Shown: positions 1 to 6,839 of the stretch, piece by piece
How the letters are laid out: each line of letters starts with the position of its first letter
Numbering within the stretch: the stretch's first letter is position 1
Assembly: GCA_022567555.1 (NCBI GenBank)
Contig: JADFGT010000018.1
Coordinates: forward strand, 1 to 36,504
Direction of reading: 5' to 3'
Source: Armatimonadota bacterium
GTDB taxonomy: Bacteria > Armatimonadota > Fimbriimonadia > Fimbriimonadales > ATM1
DNA: 36,504 nt
The notes under the pieces: generated by a model
Databases searched by the model: none
Seen by the model: the letters and a program-made list of their open reading frames with translations, nothing else
What the model was told of the DNA's origin: nothing
Translations under genes and position numbers: made by a program

Positions 1-894
1 GCCCCCGACCAGGCTGGCCCCGCCGACGACGACAGCCGCTATCGCGTCCAATTCCATGCCGATCGAGCCGCCGGGCTCGCCGTTGTCAAGGCGCGCGGTC
101 AGTAGGAGCGCCGCGACGGCCACGCACAGGCCGTTCAGCGCGTAGGCCATGACCTTCACGCGCCGGACGGGGACGCCGCTCAGTCGCGCCGCCTCCTCGT
201 TACCGCCGACGGCATAAACGTATCGCCCGTATGTCGTCTTGGTTAGAAAAGACCATCCGCACAGCACCATCGCCGCCAGGAGCACGGCCTGCATGGGCAC
301 GTCGCCCCATCTGCTCTCGAGCGGATCGAAGATGGGCGGGAAGCCGCTGATGTTGTTCTTGGTGTAGAGAAAAGCGATTCCGCGAAGGCTCACCATCGCC
401 GCCAGCGTCACGACGAAGGGCTGCATGCGTGTGTATGCGACGACCAGGCCGGTGACCGCGCCGAGCGCCAGCCCCAGAAACAACACGTAGGGAAGGACGA
501 CGTGCAAAGGCTGGCCGGACGACGCCCACTGCGCCGCCACCACGTTCAGCAGCGCCATCATCGAGCCCACGCTTAGGTCTATGCCGCCGGTGAGGATCAC
601 GAACGTCATCCCCACGGCCAGCGCGCCGGGCACGGCCAACTGCGCAGGGATGTTCTCCAGCGTCGCGCTCTGAAAGAACGCCGCGCGCGACTCGGGGATG
701 ACCGCCGCCGCGACGACGAGCAGTGCGACGCTGATGAGCCCCTGAAACCGCTGGCAGAGGAACAGCAGCCGGATGCGCGTGGACACCACGAGCCAGCATT
801 TTACGCAGGTTAACAACCTCTTGCCCGGCGTGCCGGCCTCTGACGGCCGCAGACTCGCGTCATAATCGGGCCTGCCTGGGCGCGCCGCGACCAT
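1..894 (-). CDS. Sugar ABC transporter permease, RbsC/AraH type (partial, C-terminus off the window)
   Basis: Inner-membrane permease of a ribose/sugar-type ABC importer (BPD_transp_2 family), which forms the channel that works with a periplasmic binding protein and an ATPase. The visible 298 residues contain the family hallmarks: a hydrophobic first segment, then MTFVILTGGIDLSVGSM, a long run of membrane segments, TLAAMVSLRGIAFL, and close to the window edge LDAIAAVVVGGASLVGG, the conserved GG loop. The reading frame is open to base 1, so the C-terminus is missing. I chose ATG at 894 because GAGG lies just upstream; a GTG at 789 nearer the first hydrophobic segment is possible. The substrate cannot be told from sequence. 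It is divergent from smc, with 153 bp between the starts. Family assignment is firm; the start is moderately sure. Confidence 0.88.
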   Translation of the reverse strand, partial: MVAARPGRPDYDASLRPSEAGTPGKRLLTCVKCWLVVSTRIRLLFLCQRFQGLISVALLVVAAAVIPESRAAFFQSATLENIPAQLAVPGALAVGMTFVILTGGIDLSVGSMMALLNVVAAQWASSGQPLHVVLPYVLFLGLALGAVTGLVVAYTRMQPFVVTLAAMVSLRGIAFLYTKNNISGFPPIFDPLESRWGDVPMQAVLLAAMVLCGWSFLTKTTYGRYVYAVGGNEEAARLSGVPVRRVKVMAYALNGLCVAVAALLLTARLDNGEPGGSIGMELDAIAAVVVGGASLVGG

Positions 895-1047
895 CCGGCC
901 TCGATTCACGTCCTTAATCGAGGCAGAAACCCGGAGCATGAGGGACGGGGAAGTGACAGGGAAGTCTGAAGCCGTCGGCTCATACCGATGCGATTCCATG
1001 TGCCCTAAACCGAAGCCGCAAATCCAAAGAAGAGAACTGACGAACCG
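895..1047. other. Divergent intergenic region, ABC permease / smc
   Basis: A 153-bp gap between two divergently read genes, so it must hold both promoters. I see no convincing -35/-10 pair and no strong palindrome. An AAGAAGAGA stretch lies about 15 nt before the smc TTG and is a weak candidate ribosome binding site. Confidence 0.4.
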
Positions 1048-3789
1048 TTGAGACTCAAGAGCGTAAGAATATACGGCTTCAAGTCGTTCGCCGACCGCAC
1101 GACCGTGGACATGGACGGCGACGTGGTCGCCGTCGTCGGCCCCAACGGGTGCGGCAAAAGCAACCTGGTGGACGCGATCCTGTGGGCATTGGGCGAGTCC
1201 AACGTACGGAACCTGCGGGGTCAGGCCGCCACGGACGTGATCTTCGCCGGGTCGGCGAAGCGCAAGCCGCTCGGCTACGCCGAGGTCATCCTAACGTTCG
1301 ACAACGAAGACGGCGCGCTGCCGATCGCCTCCTCCGACGTAACGGTCGGAAGGCGGCTGGCCCGGCAAGGCGAAAGCGTCTACTCGATCAACGGCCGGAC
1401 CTGCCGCCAAAAGGACGTTTATGAACTGTTTGCCGACTCCGGCCTGGGCCGAACCGGCTATGCCGTGGTCGGCCAGAACGACATCGCCGCCGTGCTCTTC
1501 GCCTCGCCCCAGGAGCGGCGCATCTGGCTGGACGAGGCGGCGGGTGTGCAGAGGTACCGCACCCGCAAGGCGGAGGCGCTCAAGCGGCTCGACAGCGCGC
1601 TCACGCATCTCGGGCGCGTGGGCATCGTCATATCTGAGATCGAGACCCAGCGCGAGCCGCTCAGAGAGGAGGCCGAAGCCGCGCGCCAGTTCAAGGAGAA
1701 GAACGCGTCGCTGCGCGAGATGGAATCGGGCCTGCTCGTGGTGGACGCGGCGAAGCTCAAGGGCGAGATAGCCGGCCTTGAAACGAAGATAGACGAGCGC
1801 CGGAGCCAAGCGACCGGAATGAGGAAGGAGGCCGACGAGGCCGAGCGCCGGTCGCAAGACCTCGGCAAGAGCCTGAGCGTGCTGGAGGGCCGCCTCGAAG
1901 ACCTGCGCACCGGCTTGCAAGACGCCCTAACCACCCTGGAAAGGGCTGAGGCGAGGCGCGCACTCTCCGAGCAGCGCCTGGGGAGTCTGCGCGAACTGGA
2001 GGCGAATCGGGAGCATGAAGACCGGGCCGTGACAGAGCGTGTCAGGCGGGCGCAGCAGGCCGTCGAGTCGGCCGACAGGGAGTGCGCCGGCCAGAAGAAC
2101 GCCGTGCAGGTTCTTCTGGAGGTCATCGCGCGCTCGCAGGTGGAGGCGGACAATTCAGCCAAGAGCCTCGATGAGGCGGAGACGCGGCTCGCCGAGGCCC
2201 GCAACGCCGAGCGGCAGAGCATCCACCGGGAGGCCCGCCGCACGCAGACGCAGGAACTGCGCGAGCGGCTCTCCGGCGAATTGGGCGCCGCCGAAACCGC
2301 ATTGCCCGCCCTCGAAGGGGCCCTCGCCGGGGCGGAGCAGCACCTTCAGACTGCAAAGCAAGCAATGCAAGAGGCGCGCGCCGACGCGGGGACGAACGCG
2401 GCCCTTCGCGCGAAGATCGGCGAGGCCCAGGCCGCCCTTTCCGACGCAGTCAAGCGCCTCGGCGGCGCGCGCAAGCAGAAGGCGGCCGCAGAGGGCGCGA
2501 TCGCCCGGCTGCGTCAGGAATTGCTGGACCTGGAAGAGGGGCTCGCCCCGGAACCCGATGCAGTCCAGGAAGGGCCGCCGGTCGAGGAGCTGGAGGCGGA
2601 GCGGAACGAACTGCTGACCCTGGCGGGCGCGAAAGCCGCCGACGCCGAGCAGGCACGCCGCGCCCTGAAAGAGACCGAGGAGCGCATGGCCGCCGCCGAT
2701 GCGCGCCTGCGCGAGGGCCGTACCGAACTGCAAGGGGCCGAGTCCGCCGTGCGAGACAGGACCGGGCTGCTGGAAGGCGTGGACTCGGAACGTGAGGTCC
2801 AACGGCGGGCGTTGGATGACGCCGCGAGCGACGCCGTTAGGCTGCAAAAGGAGCGCGACGAGGCCAAGGCCTCGGTCGCCGACACGCGCGACCGGCGGCG
2901 CGAACTGCAAGAGGAAAGCGCGCGCCTCGCGCGCGAGGCGAACGAATGGCGCGAAACCGCGCGCACGCTGGAAGAGGCCGCATATGAAGACGATATCAAG
3001 CGGGCCAGGGCGGAAACCCGGCGCGCCGGGCTGCTCGCTCGCCTTCTGGAAGAGTACGCCACTTCGGAAGAGGAGGCGGATGCCCGCGCCCCGCTCGTCC
3101 AACTCCCGCCCGACGCTTCAAAGGTCGCGTGGCGGCTGCGCCGCGAACTCCGCGCGCTCGGCGAGGTCAACTTAGGCGCCATCGAGGCATACGAGCGGCT
3201 GACCGAGCGGTATGAGACGCTCACCACCGAGCGCGAGGACATCTTGGCGGCGAAAGCGGAATTGGACAAGAGCGTCATGGAATTGGATCGCATGACACGC
3301 GGCGCGTTCGGCGAGACATTCGAGAAAGTAGACAAGGCGTTCCAGGAGACCTTCCGGTTCCTGTTCGACGGCGGCGAGGCCAGGCTGATACTCACCCATC
3401 CGGAAAGCATGCTCGAGTCCGGCGTGGAGATAGATGTGCAGATCCCCGGCAAGCGCACACAGAGGCTGGAGTTGCTGTCGGGCGGCGAGCGCGCGCTGGC
3501 CGCGTGCGCGCTCCTGTTCGCGCTCTTGAAAGTGAAGCCGAGCCCGCTCGTGATTCTGGATGAGTTGGACGCGCCGCTCGACGGCCGCAACGTCGAGCGC
3601 TATGTGAAGTTGCTGGAGGACTTTTCGCGCAACTCGCAGTTCATTGTGGTTACGCACAACCCGGTGACAATCGAGGCTGCGCCCGTGTGGTTCGGCATCA
3701 CGATGCAGGAGCCGGGCGTCTCAGCCGTGCTTCCGTACCGGGGCGAACTCGAGCCGGCCCAACCGGCCACGCAACCGGCTGCGACTTAG
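1048..3789 (+). CDS. smc: Chromosome segregation ATPase SMC, hinge domain apparently absent
   Basis: SMC ATPase for chromosome organisation and segregation. The N-terminal head (about residues 1-165) has MRLKSVRIYGFKSFADRT and Walker A GPNGCGKSN. The C-terminal head has the ABC signature LSGGERA, Walker B LVILDELDAPLD and the H-loop FIVVTHN. LGEVNLGAIEAYERL (near residue 705) matches the conserved coil-to-head junction. Between the heads lie about 530 residues of Glu/Arg/Ala-rich coiled coil. At 913 residues it is much shorter than typical bacterial SMC (about 1,150-1,200). Where the roughly 150-residue globular hinge should sit (after residue 497) there is only a Pro/Gly linker (498-511, PEPDAVQEGPP), then coil resumes. 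No Cys hook of the Rad50 type is present. The TTG start at 1048 is set by alignment of the first residues with SMC N-termini. No scpA or scpB is in view. Confidence 0.93.
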   Translation: MRLKSVRIYGFKSFADRTTVDMDGDVVAVVGPNGCGKSNLVDAILWALGESNVRNLRGQAATDVIFAGSAKRKPLGYAEVILTFDNEDGALPIASSDVTVGRRLARQGESVYSINGRTCRQKDVYELFADSGLGRTGYAVVGQNDIAAVLFASPQERRIWLDEAAGVQRYRTRKAEALKRLDSALTHLGRVGIVISEIETQREPLREEAEAARQFKEKNASLREMESGLLVVDAAKLKGEIAGLETKIDERRSQATGMRKEADEAERRSQDLGKSLSVLEGRLEDLRTGLQDALTTLERAEARRALSEQRLGSLRELEANREHEDRAVTERVRRAQQAVESADRECAGQKNAVQVLLEVIARSQVEADNSAKSLDEAETRLAEARNAERQSIHREARRTQTQELRERLSGELGAAETALPALEGALAGAEQHLQTAKQAMQEARADAGTNAALRAKIGEAQAALSDAVKRLGGARKQKAAAEGAIARLRQELLDLEEGLAPEPDAVQEGPPVEELEAERNELLTLAGAKAADAEQARRALKETEERMAAADARLREGRTELQGAESAVRDRTGLLEGVDSEREVQRRALDDAASDAVRLQKERDEAKASVADTRDRRRELQEESARLAREANEWRETARTLEEAAYEDDIKRARAETRRAGLLARLLEEYATSEEEADARAPLVQLPPDASKVAWRLRRELRALGEVNLGAIEAYERLTERYETLTTEREDILAAKAELDKSVMELDRMTRGAFGETFEKVDKAFQETFRFLFDGGEARLILTHPESMLESGVEIDVQIPGKRTQRLELLSGGERALAACALLFALLKVKPSPLVILDELDAPLDGRNVERYVKLLEDFSRNSQFIVVTHNPVTIEAAPVWFGITMQEPGVSAVLPYRGELEPAQPATQPAAT

Positions 3790-3814
3790 CCGCCGGCGCC
3801 GGCAGAGGTTTTTT

Positions 3815-3843
3815 CTCCCTCAACACGCGCCGTGTTGAGGGAG
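3815..3843. repeat. Perfect hairpin CTCCCTCAACACG, 13-bp stem, copy 1
   Basis: A 13-bp perfect stem (CTCCCTCAACACG / CGTGTTGAGGGAG) with a 3-nt loop, 25 nt after the smc stop codon and preceded by a T run (3809-3814). A near-identical element lies at 13025-13053, also just after a stop codon, so this is a recurring element, probably a terminator or a REP-like repeat. Confidence 0.75.
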
Positions 3844-3906
3844 TTCTATCACCGCATCCCATTGACGTAGGCCCCCTGCGGATGTCGAGGCATGAATGAC
3901 TCGCTG

Positions 3907-3930
3907 CCGCGACCGTTCCACCGGTCGCGG
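3907..3930. repeat. Perfect hairpin, 8-bp stem
   Basis: CCGCGACC and GGTCGCGG pair perfectly around an 8-nt loop. It is the second of five hairpins downstream of smc. Confidence 0.55.
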
Positions 3931-3941
3931 ATGATGGGCCG

Positions 3942-3965
3942 CCGCGTCCCGTGGAAGGGACGCGG
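3942..3965. repeat. Perfect hairpin, 9-bp stem
   Basis: CCGCGTCCC and GGGACGCGG pair perfectly around a 6-nt loop. It is the third of five hairpins downstream of smc. Confidence 0.55.
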
Positions 3966-3989
3966 GAGCGATGAACCCATGAACAGAGA

Positions 3990-4015
3990 GCCGCCACCCG
4001 GGGACGGGTGGCGGC
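3990..4015. repeat. Perfect hairpin, 10-bp GCCGCC stem
   Basis: GCCGCCACCC and GGGTGGCGGC pair perfectly around GGGGAC. A hairpin of the same design (GCCGCCGCCC stem) lies at 17541-17567, also beside GACGA-type repeats, which suggests that the hairpin and repeats form one composite element. Confidence 0.6.
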
Positions 4016-4090
4016 TTCGTCAATCGTCTGTCGTCAATCGCCCGTCCCCCTCCCCCAGCCCCTTCCCGCCAGGGGAGGGGATTGGGGACT

Positions 4091-4113
4091 CCCTCCCCCT
4101 TCACGGGGGAGGG
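4091..4113. repeat. Perfect hairpin, 9-bp CCCTCCCCC stem
   Basis: CCCTCCCCC and GGGGGAGGG pair around TTCAC. G/C-rich elements of this sort are common repeated extragenic sequences in GC-rich genomes. Confidence 0.55.
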
Positions 4114-4167
4114 CAGGGGTGGGGGTGTCCGGTCGCCAATCGCCAATCGTCAGTCGTCTATCGGTTT

Positions 4168-4818
4168 TTACGCCGCTACGCCCACGTACGCGTCGTCAAC
4201 CTCGCTCCACGGGCCTTGCTCGCCCTTGGAGTTCAGGTACGCAGCGCGATACTCGACGGTCTGCGCCGTGGTGTTGCCCACAACGTGCACGAACGGCGAA
4301 TTAGAAGTCACGCCTAAGTGCTCAAAGTTGCCGCCGGTCAGTTTGAATTGCAGCGCGACGTTCTCGGCAAACTGCCCGAACTTGTTGAGCAGTTCGTTGT
4401 TGGGCGTCTCGCCCACATGTATCGTGACCTGTCCGCGCTGGCTCCAGTCGAGCTCGATGAACGGCGCGGTCGGAGGCACCTGCGTCGGCGTCTTCGGGTC
4501 AGGGATGTTGACGCCCAGGCCGGCGCGGTGGATGTCGGTCGTGGCGGGGTTCGCCTGGACCTGCTTGACCAGAGGGCGAATCACGTCCATGGAGGTCTGC
4601 CGCTCGTTGCGCTGCGTCTGGGCGGTGCCTTCCGCGGCTGCCTGCGCCGCCTGGTTGGCGACGAATGCGGCGTGCCAGTCGTTATAGGCGTTCAGCACTG
4701 CGGTGGACTCGGGGACTCCGAATCCCCAGGTGCCGAGGTTCGCCTGAAAATACGTGTTGAACGCGTTCATCCACGCGTCAAAGTCCGCGTTTGCGGGTGG
4801 AGGCCAAGTTGATGGCAT
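4168..4818 (-). CDS. Uncharacterised protein with Fn3-like C-terminal half
   Basis: A 216-residue protein of unknown function. The N-terminal half (about 1-110) is Ala/Gln-rich and predicted helical, beginning with WPPPANADFDAWMNAF; the second half (about 115-212) looks like a beta-sandwich ending YRAAYLNSKGEQGPWSE, a fibronectin-III-like signature. Proteins with this plan (helical start, Pro-rich linker, then YR.....GE.GPWS) occur widely in planctomycete- and verrucomicrobia-like genomes, but I know of no assigned function. There is no signal peptide or membrane segment. The ATG at 4818 has GGAG about 9 nt upstream. It stands alone, convergent with smc and divergent from the methyltransferase gene. 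Confidence 0.8.
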   Translation of the reverse strand: MPSTWPPPANADFDAWMNAFNTYFQANLGTWGFGVPESTAVLNAYNDWHAAFVANQAAQAAAEGTAQTQRNERQTSMDVIRPLVKQVQANPATTDIHRAGLGVNIPDPKTPTQVPPTAPFIELDWSQRGQVTIHVGETPNNELLNKFGQFAENVALQFKLTGGNFEHLGVTSNSPFVHVVGNTTAQTVEYRAAYLNSKGEQGPWSEVDDAYVGVAA

Positions 4819-4873
4819 TTTCTGTGTCTCCTACGTTAAGTCGCCCAAACCCTGAAGCCCGAGCGCTACCCAA

Positions 4874-4893
4874 GATTCTCGGCGGATTCCCGG
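4874..4893 (+). repeat. 20-bp direct repeat, left copy
   Basis: GATTCTCGGCGGATTCCCGG occurs here and again, base for base, at 6764-6783. The two copies bracket the methyltransferase-nuclease gene. Looser relatives occur in other gaps (for example near 12000, 13070 and 16460), so it may belong to a dispersed family rather than be an attachment site. Confidence 0.7.
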
Positions 4894-4927
4894 GAATCTG
4901 GAGGTAGTGGAAAACCGCGGCTACGGC

Positions 4928-4936
4928 TGGTATAAA
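4928..4936 (+). promoter_or_regulatory. Extended -10 promoter for the methyltransferase gene
   Basis: TGG-TATAAA is an extended -10 (TGn plus hexamer) ending 8 nt before the GTG start at 4945. The predicted transcript would therefore have almost no leader. No good -35 is seen, which extended -10 promoters can tolerate. Confidence 0.5.
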
Positions 4937-4944
4937 GCAGGGTT

Positions 4945-6657
4945 GTGAACCGGCTCTACTTCGGCAACAACCTCAAGGTCCTGCGTCAGGACATCGAAGA
5001 CGAAGTCGCAGATCTGATTTACCTCGACCCCCCGTTCAACTCGCAGAGAAACTACAACTTGCTCTTCAAACGACAAGAGGGCCAGGCCCCTGCAGCCCAG
5101 ATCATGGCTTTCGAGGACACTTGGCAATGGAGCGATCTCGCCTACGAAGAGTTCAAGATCGAAGAGCGAAACGCGTCGCTTTTCGGCCTCGTGGACTCGC
5201 TCTATCAAGTCCTTGGAAAGTGCGAGATGATGGCGTACATTGTCATGATGGCGCCTCGTCTTCTCGAATTGCATCGAAAACTAAAGAAAGCAGGCTCCCT
5301 GTATTTGCATTGCGATCCGGTCGCCAGCCATTACTTGAAAGTAATCCTTGACTCGATCTTCGGAGCTGACAGGTTCATCAACGAAATCGTATGGAAGCGA
5401 TCAAGCGCCCACAACGATACAAAGCAAGGCATGAAACGCTGCGGGCGTATCCACGACGTACTACTCTTCTACGTGAAGGGTAAGCCACATAAGTGGAACC
5501 CCCAGTACATGGATTACGACGAGGATTACTTGGAGCAAGAGTACCGACACACAACGGATGAGGGACGACACTACAAAGAAACAGACCCCACTGCAGCTAA
5601 GCCGGGCGGTGATACCGAATTCCTGTGGAGGGTCAAGCGAAGGATCGACTGCGACGAACGATGGCAGCCGGATCTCCAAGATGAGTATTTGAATCCGAAA
5701 GGGGAGTGGGAATACCGGGCCGTTCCTCCGTATAAAGGACGATACTGGGCGTACAAAAAGGAGAATCTGATCAAGTTTTGGCGCAGCGGGACACTGATCC
5801 ACCGGAAGACGGGCATGCCGAGGATCATGCAATTTGCGGATGAACAACCCGGTATCAGCCTCCAAGATATTTGGCACGATATCACACCCGTGACCGGCAA
5901 AGAGAGGCGCGGCTACCCTACGCAAAAGCCGCTCGCACTGCTGGAGAGGATCATCGCCGCCAGTACAGATGAGGGCGATCTTGTCCTCGATCCTTTTGCT
6001 GGATGTGGAACTGCCATTGTCGCCGCTGAACGAATGAACAGGAAGTGGATTGGCATTGACGTCACGTACCTTGCCATCAACGAAATCATCAACCGACTTC
6101 AGGAAGAGAAACGTGAGGGAGTTGCCCTGGAATATGAACTCCACGGCACGCCTATAGACGCCCAAGATGCACAAGTTCTCTTTGAAACCACGAGGGATCA
6201 GAACCACAAGCCGTATGAGCAGTGGGCCGTGTCATCGGTCGGCGGGCGTTGGAACGAAAAAGGCGGGGCAGACGCAGGGATTGACGGTCGTCTTGGCCTT
6301 TGGCATCCGACGACCGGCCGATACCTGGAAGCGGTGATTCAGGTGAAGGGCGGGAATGCTCTCACACTGTCCGCAGTACGTGACTTCGGCCGGGTTATCG
6401 AACGTGAAAAGGCTCCGATGGGTTTCATGATATCGCAGAAGGAGCCCACAAAGAAGATGATCCAGGAGGCCGAATCCCTTGGCTACGCGGATTGGCCGTC
6501 GAAGAAGAAGTATCCGCGATACCAAGTACGAAGCGTGAAGCAGTTATTGGAAGATCGCGAGCCGTTCGAGATCCCAGACTCCTATCGGCCGCCGCCTGAG
6601 GGGGGTGTCGGCAGGAAGAAAGACGCACGCCAATACAACCTGGGCGTCGAATCGTAA
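4945..6657 (+). CDS. Site-specific DNA methyltransferase fused to a C-terminal Mrr-like nuclease domain
   Basis: A 570-residue fusion. Residues 1-400 are an N4-cytosine/N6-adenine methyltransferase with catalytic motif IV DPPF near residue 29 (YLDPPFNS) before the SAM-binding motif I (VLDPFAGCGTAIVAAERM, about 347-364). This is the beta-class order. Residues 425-535 resemble an Mrr/PD-(D/E)xK restriction endonuclease: GGADAGIDGR with D447, then AVIQVKGG with Q466 and K468 as the Q-x-K half of the site. One protein may thus modify and cut DNA, or the nuclease-like half may serve another role. The GTG start is supported by the family N-terminus (MNRLYFGNNLKVL). It is AT-richer than its neighbours and flanked by 20-bp direct repeats, pointing to horizontal gain. 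The recognition site is unknown. Confidence 0.9.
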   Translation: MNRLYFGNNLKVLRQDIEDEVADLIYLDPPFNSQRNYNLLFKRQEGQAPAAQIMAFEDTWQWSDLAYEEFKIEERNASLFGLVDSLYQVLGKCEMMAYIVMMAPRLLELHRKLKKAGSLYLHCDPVASHYLKVILDSIFGADRFINEIVWKRSSAHNDTKQGMKRCGRIHDVLLFYVKGKPHKWNPQYMDYDEDYLEQEYRHTTDEGRHYKETDPTAAKPGGDTEFLWRVKRRIDCDERWQPDLQDEYLNPKGEWEYRAVPPYKGRYWAYKKENLIKFWRSGTLIHRKTGMPRIMQFADEQPGISLQDIWHDITPVTGKERRGYPTQKPLALLERIIAASTDEGDLVLDPFAGCGTAIVAAERMNRKWIGIDVTYLAINEIINRLQEEKREGVALEYELHGTPIDAQDAQVLFETTRDQNHKPYEQWAVSSVGGRWNEKGGADAGIDGRLGLWHPTTGRYLEAVIQVKGGNALTLSAVRDFGRVIEREKAPMGFMISQKEPTKKMIQEAESLGYADWPSKKKYPRYQVRSVKQLLEDREPFEIPDSYRPPPEGGVGRKKDARQYNLGVES

Positions 6658-6763
6658 CACGCCGCGCTGATCCACGCATGGGGCAGCATTCCCTTGCATT
6701 GAAGGGGGCACGGGCTGTCGTGACGCCGGCGCGTTTGAACCCGAAAGGCCGACCGCAACCAGC

Positions 6764-6783
6764 GATTCTCGGCGGATTCCCGG
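6764..6783 (+). repeat. 20-bp direct repeat, right copy
   Basis: An exact second copy of the 20-mer at 4874-4893, 106 nt after the methyltransferase stop codon and between it and the end of the convergent four-gene operon. Confidence 0.7.
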
Positions 6784-6809
6784 CAGCCTGGACCTGATCC
6801 CAAGGCGCT

Positions 6810-6838
6810 CACCCCGCCCGCCCGCAGGCCGCGGGGTG
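6810..6838 (-). terminator. Hairpin after the DUF3326 gene
   Basis: CACCCCGC and GCGGGGTG form an 8-bp stem with a 13-nt loop, beginning 2 nt past the stop codon of the last gene of the minus-strand operon. There is no U tract, so an intrinsic terminator is plausible but unproven; it may instead protect the 3' end. Confidence 0.45.
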
Positions 6839-6839
6839 G

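Larger units (their letters stand above)
3790..4167. other. Convergent intergenic region packed with hairpins and GACGA-type repeats
   Basis: A 378-bp gap between converging genes. It holds five perfect inverted repeats in about 300 bp (3815-3843, 3907-3930, 3942-3965, 3990-4015, 4091-4113; listed separately). It also holds two blocks of degenerate TCGTCAATCG repeats (4017-4046 and 4131-4164), the reverse complement of the repeat family seen at 14826-14956 and 17436-17530. Several small open frames cross it, but none has a ribosome binding site or family resemblance. It probably terminates transcription from both sides. Confidence 0.6.

Noticed and set aside
200-799. Minus-strand open frame of 199 codons
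   Set aside because: It overlaps the RbsC-type permease in another frame; its translation is Arg/Ala/Gly-rich and has no family features, while the permease frame has clear motifs.
2155-3590. Long minus-strand open frames opposite smc
   Set aside because: They are mirror frames of a GC-rich coding region, with low-complexity Ser/Arg or Leu/Ala translations and no start signals.
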